A DNA stretch of 46,475 nucleotides from Siphonobacter sp. SORGH_AS_0500 (GCF_002838835.1 NZ_NHPP01000028.1:1-46475), one strand, 5' to 3'; counted from the stretch's first letter, positions 1 through 9,108 are shown. A program made the numbers and translations. Notes: generated from the letters alone by a model not told the origin.

Positions 1-183
1 CTGCAGGGAAGCGGACTTTTGCTGGCAGTCGCCGAGTTCGACGCGGATGCGTTCAGCCAGGCGGGCGTTTTCGGCCTGGAGGTCGTTGACCTGGGTTTGT
101 AGGGCCCGGGCTTTTTTCTTGCTCACGCAGGAGCTGGTCATTACGGCTGTGGACAGAGCCAGCATTACCCAAATTTTTCTCAT
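1..183 (-). CDS. OmpA-family lipoprotein, N-terminal part (runs off window)
   Basis: The 61 codons visible start at ATG 181-183 and run off the left edge. Residues 1-19 form a lipoprotein signal (MRKIWVMLALSTAVMTSSC) with a Cys at the lipobox. A charged, coiled-coil stretch rich in Lys, Gln and Glu follows. In this phylum such a start usually leads into a C-terminal OmpA peptidoglycan-binding domain, which would anchor the outer membrane to the wall. Only the signal and coiled coil are seen here; the OmpA assignment is inferred from the family pattern and from the matching 3' part at the other window edge. The two ends do not join in frame, so they may be paralogues or one gene with missing sequence. 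Confidence 0.7.
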   Translation of the reverse strand, partial: MRKIWVMLALSTAVMTSSCVSKKKARALQTQVNDLQAENARLAERIRVELGDCQQKSASLQ

Positions 184-233
184 AATGTGGATACTAGTTT
201 TAAAGGGGATTTAGCAAATTCAGTTTTCAAGTG

Positions 234-241
234 CAAATATA
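234..241 (-). promoter_or_regulatory. -7 element of the OmpA-family gene
   Basis: On the minus strand this reads TATATTTG, a perfect Bacteroidota TAnnTTTG, about 50 nt ahead of the ATG at 183. A TTTG lies 25 nt further upstream (267-270), which is longer than the usual 17-23 nt spacing. Confidence 0.5.
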
Positions 242-912
242 CCAGACTGTTGATGAGTATACCATGCAAACATATACGGTATTTTAACGAAGGATGGTTC
301 TAAAATAGCCGAATTTGCTAAAGAATAGATGAAATAGGCAGATACCCGTCCTCGCCTTTAAAATCAAGGGCTATTTTTTGAAAAAAACCGTATTCTTACG
401 TTTCTGAGGGGATTTACAAAAAACTGACCGGGACAAAATTTTCCCGGTCAGTCCATTCCCAATTTTCTTTAGTACTAGTAAAGAACCTTAAAATTCCGCA
501 ATTTCAGTAACAATTGTAGCCTGGAGGCAATTAGAATTTTGTTAGAATTTTCAGGAGCTATTTAGGGGAGCAGAGGTGAGGCCTCAGCCAGTGGATAAGC
601 TCTTACTCTCATTTCAGGTGTAAAAGGGATGGAGTAATTACGCTAATGTAGTTAAGCATTTAACGAATAATAACCGATTGGTAGTAATAACTACGAACCT
701 ATCCTAATAGAAAGAATGAATGCTAGTCAAAGTTATTGGGTTACAATTTTAGATGCCTAGTTTCTTTAGGCTTAACAACCAGATAACTCTCTAATTTTCT
801 TAGTCTTAAATGCCGGATTACACTTTTCCTGCCCGTTAAAGTCATCAGGAAACACCATTAATAACTAATTACTAAACAATGTTGAGAAAAATCAGGTGCT
901 AGCCATAGAGAC
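242..912. other. Gene-free AT-rich spacer
   Basis: No convincing reading frame on either strand and no recognisable tRNA or structured RNA family. The only clear structure is the hairpin at 423-452, listed separately. Confidence 0.5.
423..452 (-). terminator. Hairpin with T-tract on the minus strand
   Basis: ACTGACCGGGA pairs perfectly with TCCCGGTCAGT (11 bp) around an 8-nt loop. On the minus strand the stem is followed by a run of T, so it looks like a terminator for a leftward transcript, yet no gene is visible to its right before 913. Confidence 0.55.
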
Positions 913-913
913 A

Positions 914-960
914 AAAAAGAAAAGGTTCAGCTTTTTACAAAGCCGAACCTTTTCTTTTTT
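914..960. terminator. Rho-independent terminator of the 973-1421 gene
   Basis: AAAGAAAAGGTTC, then GCTTT, pair with AAAGC and GAACCTTTTCTTT; T-rich tails exist on both strands. It lies 12 bases past the stop codon of the leftward gene. Confidence 0.8.
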
Positions 961-972
961 ACTCATACTTTA

Positions 973-1421
973 CTATTCTTCTTCAGAACTAGTAGCTGCC
1001 GTACGAGGAGATTTTTCTTTTAATGATAATTCATATCCGCTGATACCTTCTTCTTCATAAGTGAAAGGTTTGATATCAAACGTATAATCGAACGTTTTGT
1101 AATCCAGGCCAATTCTATCGAAAATTGCTCCTAAGGCAATACCATGACCACGACCACTTTTGGCAATTGGGAAAGCATCTGTATCTGCCTCATCTGCCTT
1201 CACTAAAAAGAAGGAACCAACGCCTCTTTTTCTTTCTTCTGTACCTACTTTGAATGAGCTGGTTGCAGGGTCTGCTTCCAATAATTCAAGTACAGCAGGA
1301 GATAACAACAGCTTTCCTTTTTTGGAAATAGAAGTAGTTGGGGCCTCTTTCGTTTTGGCTGACTTTTTCTTTTCCTCTACATTGTCGTTAGGAGAAAAGA
1401 AAAGAATTGATTTTTTTTCAT
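973..1421 (-). CDS. Unknown small acidic protein, apparent -1 frameshift in a poly-A run
   Basis: No family recognised. The open frame ends in TSSEEE at 973 and stays open rightwards, but its frame contains no ATG; its first plausible start is a TTG at 1308, which would cut off a sensible Lys/Glu-rich N-terminus. An ATG at 1419-1421 is followed by exactly eight A (1411-1418). With nine A, that ATG joins the long frame and begins MKKKSILFFSPNDN. A good promoter lies 46 nt upstream of this ATG, which supports it as the true start. The product would be about 149 residues, cytosolic, with a conserved-looking core (FKVGTEERKRGVGSFFLVKA). The missing A may be a sequencing error, a real mutation, or a polymerase slippage site. 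Confidence 0.55.
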
Positions 1422-1466
1422 GAATTGATAAATAATTAATTGTGCTGCTTGTGTATAATAACGAAA

Positions 1467-1497
1467 CAAATATCTGATTTATGCTTTAAAAAACAAA
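1467..1497 (-). promoter_or_regulatory. Promoter of the 973-1421 gene
   Basis: Minus strand: TTTG (1494-1497), 19-nt spacer, GATATTTG (1467-1474; 7 of 8 to TAnnTTTG). The predicted transcript start is about 40 nt upstream of the ATG at 1421. Confidence 0.6.
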
Positions 1498-2136
1498 TCA
1501 TTGGTATCATAAATCGGTAGGTATGGATTTTTTAGAAGCAAAGTTGGATAAAATAGGACCTTAAATTTACTTCATTACTCTAATTACGTAACTCCATTAA
1601 GTTGACGTTTGTTTTTAAAAAAGAGTTTTAAATGGGGCGTTATCTAATAAATACCTGTTCAGACGAACTGCCAAATTAGACTAAATATGTACAAATAGGT
1701 TTAAGCTTGGTGAAACTAATAGTACATAATTTCTAATTTATTTAGCTAATAAAAATTTGTTTTATTAGCAATTATGAGGGTATACTGACTCGAAAATATA
1801 CTTTTAAAAAGTAATGTAAAGATGTTTTACATTAAGGTAAATACTCATTGACTAATCTTTAGGTACCTTATTTTAGATGTATTAAATTATGTATTTTAGG
1901 CACGAAAAAAATATTCTATCAAGGTATTTGCCAAAAGAGTGTTTGGGTAGGTTAGTAGGTTATAATGCTCAAATAATAGGAACTTTATAAAGATTTTATT
2001 TGTTTTTTATAAACACAGAACCCGATTGGATATTAATTTGAATGGCTAATTACTAGGGAGTTACGGATATTTTTTCGTTATCTTCGGCTTGTCTAGGCCA
2101 TTCTTCTTTTAATCGGCAGTTTTCTTTACCAAATCC
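1498..2136. other. Gene-free, strongly AT-rich spacer with two hairpins
   Basis: No reading frame is supported. It contains two perfect AT-rich inverted repeats with 5-nt loops: GCTAATAAAA/TTTTATTAGC at 1745-1769 and TAATGTAAA/TTTACATTA at 1812-1834. A TATCTTCG (2079-2086), one base off the -7 consensus, may serve the gene at 2137. Confidence 0.5.
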
Positions 2137-3369
2137 ATGAAAAAAACTCATTTATTGCATTATTCTTCCCAAGCCTTGTTGTGTTTGATTACTTTTTTCG
2201 TGCTGGCTTGCGGAAAAGATCCCGAACCAAATCCAGGAGAAGTTGCCGATAAGTATTTAGTTAAAGTTGAAACTATTGATTCTCTATCCGTTGATAAGGT
2301 AAAATCTTTGGTCGCTACTTCTAATCCCTTATATGGAACCCTGGTTTCTTACGGTGTTAAAGCCTATCGGATTACCTATAAAACGAAGAATACCGATAAT
2401 CAGGAAATTGAAGCTTCAGGAGCCATCGTCATTCCTGCGTTAAGTGCCAATGCAAGTGCCGTTCCAATGGTTAGCTATCAGCACGGAACAATTTCGACGG
2501 AAGCCCAGGCTCCTTCTAATCTAAACCCCAGTGCTGGTAACGATGCACAGTTGGTAATTCTGTTGGCAGCCCAGGGGTATGTAGCTGTTGCTCCCGATTA
2601 TATTGGTTACGGAGCGTCGAAAAATCTGGCACATACGTATGAACATCGTCAGGGTTTATCGCAGGCGAGCCTGGATTTGCTTCGGGCAGCAAAGGAATAT
2701 TTTGCGAAGAAAGATACCCGTTATTGGGATAAGCGTTTGTACCTTACAGGTTACTCCGAGGGCGGATACGCTACGATGTCCTTATTGAAGAAAATAGAAG
2801 AAGAAGCGGCTTCAGAGTTTAATTTAAGAGCAGTTTCGGTGGGCTCAGGAGCTTACAATAAGACTGAGTTTATGAAGTATATCGTTAATAATCAGGCTAC
2901 CACGACTGTAAGTTACAATCGCTTATATGCCTGGGTATTATTGACTTATAATCGAATTTATGGATTAAACCGCCCGGCTAGCTATTATTTCAAAGAGCCT
3001 TATGCTTCGCAAATTCCACCGGAAGTGAAACATCAGTCGGATTTATCTTCCCTGGTTATTAATACCAGCATTAGCAATACGTTTACGGATTCGTTTAAAA
3101 AAGGGTTGAATGATGGAACGGATACGGGTTTTCTGAATGCGGTGAAGGATAACGACGTTTATGACTGGAAGCCCAATACTACGCTCTGGATGTATCACGG
3201 AACGGCTGACGATCTGGTACCGGTTCTGAATTCTCAAACGGCGTTTGCTGCAATGAAAGCAAAAGGAGCTGTAAAAGTGCAGTATTTCCCCGTGAGTGGT
3301 GCAAATCATACTTCCGCTGTCTTGCAATATGCGTTGGGAACACTGACCATGATAGGATCTAATCCTTAA
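2137..3369 (+). CDS. Secreted alpha/beta hydrolase (lipase/esterase-like) lipoprotein
   Basis: The 410-residue protein starts with a lipoprotein signal ending in FVLAC (Cys25). The alpha/beta-hydrolase fold is shown by the nucleophile elbow GYSEGG (Ser207), an acid in GTADDLVPV (Asp358/359) and a His in GANHTS (His391). The HG in SYQHGT near residue 116 is a likely oxyanion-loop element. Length and layout resemble secretory lipase-type or prolyl-peptidase-like hydrolases; the substrate cannot be read from the sequence. It is probably on the outer membrane or in the periplasm. It is a single-gene unit closed by a terminator shared with the convergent glycosidase-like pseudogene. Confidence 0.8.
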   Translation: MKKTHLLHYSSQALLCLITFFVLACGKDPEPNPGEVADKYLVKVETIDSLSVDKVKSLVATSNPLYGTLVSYGVKAYRITYKTKNTDNQEIEASGAIVIPALSANASAVPMVSYQHGTISTEAQAPSNLNPSAGNDAQLVILLAAQGYVAVAPDYIGYGASKNLAHTYEHRQGLSQASLDLLRAAKEYFAKKDTRYWDKRLYLTGYSEGGYATMSLLKKIEEEAASEFNLRAVSVGSGAYNKTEFMKYIVNNQATTTVSYNRLYAWVLLTYNRIYGLNRPASYYFKEPYASQIPPEVKHQSDLSSLVINTSISNTFTDSFKKGLNDGTDTGFLNAVKDNDVYDWKPNTTLWMYHGTADDLVPVLNSQTAFAAMKAKGAVKVQYFPVSGANHTSAVLQYALGTLTMIGSNP

Positions 3370-3388
3370 GACTGAGATGAACAGCCAT

Positions 3389-3424
3389 AAAAAATGCCGA
3401 ATGAACTTCATTCGGCATTTTTTA
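3389..3424. terminator. Bidirectional terminator
   Basis: ATGCCGAATG pairs with CATTCGGCAT around a 5-nt loop, flanked by A- and T-runs on both sides. It lies between two convergent genes and directly abuts the original stop codon (3425-3427) of the decayed glycosidase gene. Confidence 0.85.
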
Positions 3425-5483
3425 CTAAGGCATCTTTTTAAGTCCTTCCCATTTTACTTTCCAGTGCCTGGGTAAACCAGGGTTTTCTTTGATACTTCCA
3501 TCGAAACCGGCACACAAAAGAGCGACAGTGGCCAACAAACCTCCATTGCCGGGAAGATAAATACGTGTTTTTCTGAATGGGCATTAACAATGCGTCAATT
3601 GCTTTTTCGGGCTAATAGAGTCGAGTAGCCGTCATGGCGGTCATCGGAGAATCCTAACCCCAGGTGTGGTCCCAGTTCCATTTTTCCCAGATCAAATCCA
3701 GCGTTCGGTGCATGATCGTTGAATCCATTCCAGTTTGCTGGGGCATTACGCCTAAAGCTCCTAATACGGCTGGGTGATCAGTCATCCAGTTGGGATTGGT
3801 ATAGGAATCTGGAGCACTTTCGGTAGCCAGGTAAACGCCGTCTTTTTGAGGCAAAGGCGAAAGTTTCTGAAGTACATCGTCCCATTCTTTTTTACGACCT
3901 AGCTTTTGCCGTTCCCGCCATTGCTGGGCTGTTTCCAGAGCCCAACGCCAGTAGGTTAGTTCGAATGTAGGGTTAAAGGTTTCTTCCTGATGAAAACATT
4001 CCTGAGCGGGAATCAAGCCTTTGCCCAAAACATAACGGTTCCCTTCAAGGGTGGCATAGGAGGCCATAAAATCAGCCGTAGCTTCGACCAGATCAGCATA
4101 TTTTTTCAAAACTTTGGCATTAGCTTTATCCCGGTAACCTAATTCAGCCAGGTAAATAAAATGCGGCTGTTGCCAGATCAGGAAAGCTCCGACGGACGAA
4201 GGCGTTTCATTACCTTCGCGGTCCGTCATTTTCGGCCACCTGATGCCCTTATATCCTTGCCGAACGGCGATAGCCTTTGCTTGATTTACCGTTTTTCTGT
4301 ACCAAGCCAGACTTCTTTCCATTAATTCTGTTCGCCCCCAGAGAGCAAAATGGACCCCGTGCCACCAGTGCATTTCCAGGTGAGGTTTGCCGTACCAACT
4401 GTTATAGGTCAAGCCCGTTTCCTGCGGCGGCATGGACTGGGCACAGTTAATCTTGGTTAGGTATTGGGAAAGAATAATGCGGCGTTCAAGTTCTTTCGCT
4501 CGAGGATCAGTGGTTTCAGAAAAATCAATGGCCGCTCCAGAGGTCCAGAAGCTTTTCCATCCGTTACGACTACTGGTCTGCGTTTCTGCGAAAGTAGGAA
4601 CCTGAGCTTTTTTGGGGCTAAATAAGGCAGATAATGTCAGTGTCGGTTCGGTTGAAGTAAGCAAAAATTCATGGGATTGTGCGGACTGAAGCGTGGCCTG
4701 CCCATTCCAGTTCAGATGAACAAAATATTGATCCTGATCCAGCTTATGTTCAAGCAGGGCGGAGTTCCCTGATTTAGTAACTATTCGTGACGTATGTTTA
4801 GTCGACTGCTCATAATAAGCTCCAGCATCGACAAACTGATTCGTAGGGTAGGGAAAGCGTAACCGAATCCTTAGACGCTTTTGAGCGAACAATGGGGATT
4901 TGATTTGAGCCGCTACGGCGTCTTTGCTTTGGTGACCGTAGGTTAACACCTCTACTGGCGTACCTTCTAGCTCAAAATGGCTTTTAATGGCTCCCGTCCA
5001 CATGTTCAATTCCTGACGAATACCCGTCAGATCCGAGGGTCGGGCTTCGCTTCCATCCTTCTTGAGTAATACCAAGCCCAGATTACTCAACTGAAGGCGG
5101 TGCGGATTCTGGCGGACAAAATCAATGACTGCTTTTTCGCGGGCCGTCGAGCCTTTCTGAACCGCATAAGTTACCTGTCTTCCCTGTTGCGGGTAAGGCT
5201 TCAGCGATTCTTCCAGTTTGTACTTGTCAGGATTAGGGAAGCTATGCCAGCCCCATTCCGACTGCGTCCCCAGGGGAACGCCCTGAGCGTAATAGGCTGG
5301 AAACGTCTGTAAACCCGTTGCATCAACGGTAAAGGCAAAACGACCATTACCTACCGAGACCGAGGCCAACGTATCCATTTGGGTAGTAATAACCGAATGA
5401 CGCTCTACCAGTGCTTGTCGGTTAATCCGTTGGGCAAATAATAGATCGGGTAAGAGCACCAAAGTCCAGAGGTATTTTCTCAT
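3425..5483 (-). pseudogene. Six-hairpin glycosidase-like protein, 3' end decayed
   Basis: The intact part (609 codons, 5483 to 3654) has a signal peptide ending near LLFAQ and a family-like N-terminus (SVGNGRFAFTVDATG), followed by an alpha-rich region with HWWHGVHFALWGRTE. It resembles secreted (alpha/alpha)6-barrel glycosidases related to GH65/GH95 types; this is from memory of the family, not a search. Reading stops at TAG where DHTWGW is expected (TGG to TAG). Beyond it the same frame still encodes SPMTAMTATRLY, then a second TAG, then PEKAIDALLMPIQKNTY. The frame then shifts across a short deletion into YLPGNGGLLATVALLCAGFD and ends WEGLKKMP with TAG at 3425-3427. Roughly the last 95 residues are lost from the product. 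Two in-frame stops plus a deletion fit real decay rather than one sequencing error. Partial activity of the 609-residue product cannot be excluded. Confidence 0.75.
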
Positions 5484-5544
5484 CGATTTAACGAGTAAGT
5501 TATCGAAGAGACGGTGGAGAGGCGAGATAGCCCTGTAGGAAATG

Positions 5545-5574
5545 AAAAAAGGCAGACGCTGCCGTCTGCCTTTT
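5545..5574. terminator. Terminator after the 55-residue gene
   Basis: GGCAGACG pairs with CGTCTGCC around a CTGC loop, with an A-run and T-run on the flanks; on the minus strand it ends in T6. Confidence 0.8.
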
Positions 5575-5577
5575 GAT

Positions 5578-5745
5578 TTATTTACGCTTGGAATGAAAGC
5601 TTAAGCCATATTTTCTAATTTCTTCATGGGCTAAAGCTAACTTTTCGGGAAATAAAACCTTTCCCCTGAATTGCTCATCAAGTTCAGGATTTTCCTTGAC
5701 CTTGAGTTGAGCGAGCTGCTTGAGAGTTAACGGAGTCGTTTTCAT
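5578..5745 (-). CDS. Small unknown protein, 55 residues
   Basis: It starts MKTTPLTLKQLAQLKVKENP and ends SFHSKRK with TAA. It is rich in Lys, Leu and Glu, has no signal peptide or membrane segment, and is likely a soluble helical protein. It is kept between two terminators: that of nrdA on one side, and its own just past its stop. That isolation as a separate unit, plus a clean ATG start, supports it being a real gene. No family is recognised. The gene points the same way as nrdA but is separated from it by a terminator. Confidence 0.6.
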   Translation of the reverse strand: MKTTPLTLKQLAQLKVKENPELDEQFRGKVLFPEKLALAHEEIRKYGLSFHSKRK

Positions 5746-5816
5746 ATCGGAATACAATGCGTATTATTTTATAGAAAGAACTTACAAAGGAGTTTTAGGT
5801 CCTATACAGAAAAAAT

Positions 5817-5840
5817 AAAACCCGCTCTAAAGCGGGTTTT
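5817..5840 (-). terminator. nrdA terminator
   Basis: AAAACCCGCT pairs with AGCGGGTTTT around a CTAA loop, 30 bases past the nrdA stop. Confidence 0.85.
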
Positions 5841-5869
5841 ATAAAGCTCATCTAAACTAAATATCGCGA

Positions 5870-8353
5870 TTATGATCCACACATCTCGCAACCTTCAGGA
5901 TCATCCAGCGAGCAGGCAATAGCTGCCTTTGCATCTTCTTCTGACCACTTGATAGGCTCCACCTCTTTCGTCATCACAGGTGTTGAGAGAGCAGCTTGTG
6001 CTTCAGGCGTTGCTAAGTAGTTCATTGCCTTCTCGTGCACAGTGGCCGTACTGGGCTGAATGGCTACCTGAGCCTGCGTTTCTACCGTGAACTTGATGGC
6101 ATCGGCAGCGGCTTTGGTACGCAGGTAATACATACCCGTTTTCAGTCCCCGCTCCCAGGCGTGGAAGTGCATGGAAGTGATTTTACCGAAATTGGCATCC
6201 GTCATGTGAATATTCAGCGACTGGCTCTGGCAAATGAATGCACCGCGGTCTGCTGACATATCAATGATGGTTTTCTGCTTGATTTCCCAAACCGTCTTGT
6301 ACAGTTCTTTCAGGTTAGCAGGAATTTCAGCAATGTTCTGTACGGAACCGTTGGCTGCGATGAGTTTATTTTTCATCGTTTCGTTCCATAAGCCCATTTT
6401 CACGAGGTCACGCAGCAGGTACTTGTTCACTACTACGAATTCGCCGGAAAGCACCCGACGTACGTAGATGTTAGAAGTAAAAGGCTCGAAACACTCGTTA
6501 TTACCCAAAATCTGGCTCGTCGAAGCCGTTGGCATCGGAGCTACCAGCAGGGAGTTACGTACCCCGTGGGTTTTTACTTTTTCACGCAACGATTCCCAGT
6601 CCCAACGGTTCGAAGTAGGTTTCACACCCCACATGTCGAACTGGAAGATACCCTGAGAAATGGGACTTCCGGCCCAGGTTTCGTACGTGCCGTATTTCTG
6701 AGCTTCTTCCATCGAAGCCTCCATGGCTCCAAAATAGATCGTCTCGAAAATATCTTTATTTAACTGGCGGGCCTCTTCGCTTTCGAAGGGCATGCGTAGC
6801 AATACAAACGTATCTGCCAGACCCTGTACTCCTAAGCCGATCGGACGGTGGCGTTTGTTCGAACGTTCAGCTTCAGGGACGGGGTAATAGTTAATATCAA
6901 TGATCTTGTTGAGGTTACGCGTAGCTACTTTCGTAATCTCATACAGTTTTTCGTGGTTGAAACGCAGGAATCCATCCTCACCTTTTTCCACGAACTTAGG
7001 CAGAGCTAAAGAAGCGAGGTTACAAACGGCTACCTCATCAGCTGCGGTGTATTCAATGATTTCAGTACACAGGTTCGAAGACTTGATCGTACCCAGGTTT
7101 TTCTGGTTCGACTTGCGGTTTGCGTGGTCTTTGAACAGCATGTAAGGAGTGCCCGTCTCGATTTGCGATTCCATGATCTCGAACCACAGATCCTGAGCTT
7201 TTACCGTACGGCGAGCTTTGCCTTCACGCTCGTATTTTTCGTATAAAGCTTCGAATTCATCCCCGTATACATCCGATAAACCAGGGCATTCATGGGGGCA
7301 CATTAATGACCAAACGTCATTGTCTTTCACCCGCTTCATGAATAAATCAGGTACCCAGAGGGCGAAAAATAAATCGCGGGCCCGGAGTTCCTCTTTACCG
7401 TGGTTTTTCTTTAACTGAAGGAATTCAAACACATCGGCATGCCAGGGTTCAATGTACATGGCAAAGGAGCCTTTGCGTTTTCCACCCCCCTGATCTACGT
7501 AACGAGCCGTGTCATTAAACACGCGAAGCATAGGAACGATACCATTGGAAGTACCATTCGTGCCTTTGATGTAACTACCCGTGGCCCGGATGTTATGAAT
7601 GCTCAGACCGATACCACCCGCCGACTGCGAAATCAGGGCACACTGTTTCAGCGTGTCATAGATACCGTTAATGCTGTCGTCCTGCATGGTTAACAGGAAG
7701 CAGGAAGATAACTGAGGTTTCGGCGTACCGGCGTTGAATAACGTTGGTGTCGCGTGCGTGAACCAGCGTTCTGAAAGCAGGTTATAGGTTTCAATAGCCG
7801 ACTCAATGTCGCTGCCATGAATACCAATCGCTACCCGCATCAGCATGTGCTGAGGACGCTCGGCAATTTTACCGTTTACTTTAAGTAGATATGATTTCTC
7901 AAGCGTTTTGAAGCCAAAGTAGTCGTAACCGAAATCACGATCATAGATGATAGTAGAATCCAGTAATCCAGCATTTTTCTTTACTACATCATACGTATCC
8001 TTAGAAATCAAAGAAGCATTTTCATTCGTCTTGGGATCGACGTAATGATATAATTGCTTCATCGTCGCCGAGAATGACTTCTGCGTATTTTTATGCAGGT
8101 TAGAAATGGCGATACGAGCTGCCAGGGTCGCATAGTCGGGGTGGCGAGTCGTTAAAGAGGCCGCCGTTTCCGCTGCTAGGTTATCCAGCTCTACGGTGTT
8201 GACACCATCGTAGATACCAGAAACTACTTTCATTGCCACTTCAACGGGTTGAACGAAAGCCGGGTCAAGTCCGTAGCAAAGCCGCTCGATGCGGGCGGTT
8301 ATTTTGTCGAATTTTACCGATTCGCGTCGGCCGTCTCGTTTAATAACATGCAT
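5870..8353 (-). CDS. nrdA: Class I ribonucleotide reductase, large (alpha) subunit
   Basis: It reduces ribonucleoside diphosphates to deoxyribonucleotides together with a beta (NrdB) subunit. The 827-residue protein begins with an ATP-cone (residues about 1-90, MHVIKRDGRRESVKFDKITA), the allosteric activity site. Active-site residues are visible: Cys218 (SSCFLLT) and Cys444 (AVCNLAS) as the redox pair, and N427/C429/E431 in SSNLCTEI, which match the radical Cys site. The radical-transfer Tyr pair is in TGMYYLRT. The C-terminal tail CEMCGS carries the cysteines that re-reduce the active site. Length fits class Ia. No nrdB gene is in the window. The upstream region (8354-8729) shows no clear NrdR box. 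It is well supported and intact. Confidence 0.97.
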   Translation of the reverse strand: MHVIKRDGRRESVKFDKITARIERLCYGLDPAFVQPVEVAMKVVSGIYDGVNTVELDNLAAETAASLTTRHPDYATLAARIAISNLHKNTQKSFSATMKQLYHYVDPKTNENASLISKDTYDVVKKNAGLLDSTIIYDRDFGYDYFGFKTLEKSYLLKVNGKIAERPQHMLMRVAIGIHGSDIESAIETYNLLSERWFTHATPTLFNAGTPKPQLSSCFLLTMQDDSINGIYDTLKQCALISQSAGGIGLSIHNIRATGSYIKGTNGTSNGIVPMLRVFNDTARYVDQGGGKRKGSFAMYIEPWHADVFEFLQLKKNHGKEELRARDLFFALWVPDLFMKRVKDNDVWSLMCPHECPGLSDVYGDEFEALYEKYEREGKARRTVKAQDLWFEIMESQIETGTPYMLFKDHANRKSNQKNLGTIKSSNLCTEIIEYTAADEVAVCNLASLALPKFVEKGEDGFLRFNHEKLYEITKVATRNLNKIIDINYYPVPEAERSNKRHRPIGLGVQGLADTFVLLRMPFESEEARQLNKDIFETIYFGAMEASMEEAQKYGTYETWAGSPISQGIFQFDMWGVKPTSNRWDWESLREKVKTHGVRNSLLVAPMPTASTSQILGNNECFEPFTSNIYVRRVLSGEFVVVNKYLLRDLVKMGLWNETMKNKLIAANGSVQNIAEIPANLKELYKTVWEIKQKTIIDMSADRGAFICQSQSLNIHMTDANFGKITSMHFHAWERGLKTGMYYLRTKAAADAIKFTVETQAQVAIQPSTATVHEKAMNYLATPEAQAALSTPVMTKEVEPIKWSEEDAKAAIACSLDDPEGCEMCGS

Positions 8354-8729
8354 ATTTTCAGCGAGTTAGAATATTTCGGGAATAACTTAAAAACTTGGGT
8401 TGAGGTAAAGATGCTCACTAAGGGAGCTGGTAAGTATTAAGCAAACATGAAAAGCCGAACTGCATATCTTCTACAATCGTTCCCACCGAACCTTAACTTT
8501 TCAAATGTGAAATTAATGTTAAGAACGTGGACTTGCAACTGCCTGAAAGTTCATGTAACTCACTAAAATTCCGTGCCGCGAAGGCTTCTCGAACGCATTG
8601 AATTCAGAGACAAAAAGTTACGACTCGAATGATTATTCGCCCACTGGAGCGATAGAATGGAAGAAACTTTAAAAAGTCCAATAAAAAGATTTTCAGTGGG
8701 ATAGCTAATAAAAAACATTCTAGTAAAAT
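8354..8729. other. nrdA upstream region
   Basis: Intergenic stretch between the divergent nrdA and rpmE2. For nrdA only a one-mismatch -7 candidate is visible on the minus strand (CATGTTTG). No paired NrdR-type boxes and no riboswitch seen. A 60-codon frame at 8563-8745 is not credible. Confidence 0.4.
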
Positions 8730-8761
8730 TTTGTAACATTCCCAAAAGATGATTATTTTTG
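8730..8761 (+). promoter_or_regulatory. rpmE2 promoter
   Basis: TTTG (8730-8733), 20-nt spacer, TATTTTTG (8754-8761): a perfect match to the Bacteroidota housekeeping promoter, 43 nt upstream of the ATG. Confidence 0.85.
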
Positions 8762-8804
8762 CGGCCCGTTCATAAAGAATCGTAACTGACTAACTATCAA
8801 TATA

Positions 8805-9050
8805 ATGGCGAAAGCAGACATTCATCCTGGGTACCGCGAGGTAGTATTCTGGGACCTTTCAAGCGACTATAAATTCCTGACCCGTTCAACTTCAGACACG
8901 AAAGAGACGGTAGAATTCGAAGGAAAGACGTATCCTGTAGTGAAAGTTGAGGTTTCTTCACAATCTCACCCTTTCTACACTGGTAAAAACGTACTCCTCG
9001 ATACGGCTGGACGCGTTGATAAATTCAACAAACGTTACGGTAAGAAATAG
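8805..9050 (+). CDS. rpmE2: 50S ribosomal protein L31, type B
   Basis: The 81-residue protein begins MAKADIHPGYREVVFWD and ends in a basic KFNKRYGKK. It matches L31 in the type B form: the zinc-binding CxxC of type A is absent. L31 is part of the large subunit at the intersubunit bridge. Type B is the usual form in this phylum and is often, in other bacteria, the zinc-sparing paralogue. It is a single gene with a consensus promoter and a strong terminator. Confidence 0.97.
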   Translation: MAKADIHPGYREVVFWDLSSDYKFLTRSTSDTKETVEFEGKTYPVVKVEVSSQSHPFYTGKNVLLDTAGRVDKFNKRYGKK

Positions 9051-9069
9051 TCCGTTTTTAACGAACTCC

Positions 9070-9108
9070 AAAAGAGGCGGTTACCTGTTCGGGTAACCGC
9101 CTCTTTTT
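9070..9108 (+). terminator. rpmE2 terminator
   Basis: AAAGAGGCGGTTACC pairs with GGTAACCGCCTCTTT around a 6-nt loop, then a T-run. Confidence 0.9.

Noticed and set aside
3425..3653. Suppression of TAG (recoding) in the glycosidase-like gene
   Set aside because: A further deletion and frame shift downstream make decay a simpler explanation than readthrough.
5870..8353. Several frames of 60-85 codons opposite nrdA
   Set aside because: They mirror a strongly conserved gene, have no own signals and no family-like sequence.
8563..8745. 60-codon leftward frame between nrdA and rpmE2
   Set aside because: It overlaps the rpmE2 promoter and has an arbitrary composition; no start signal.
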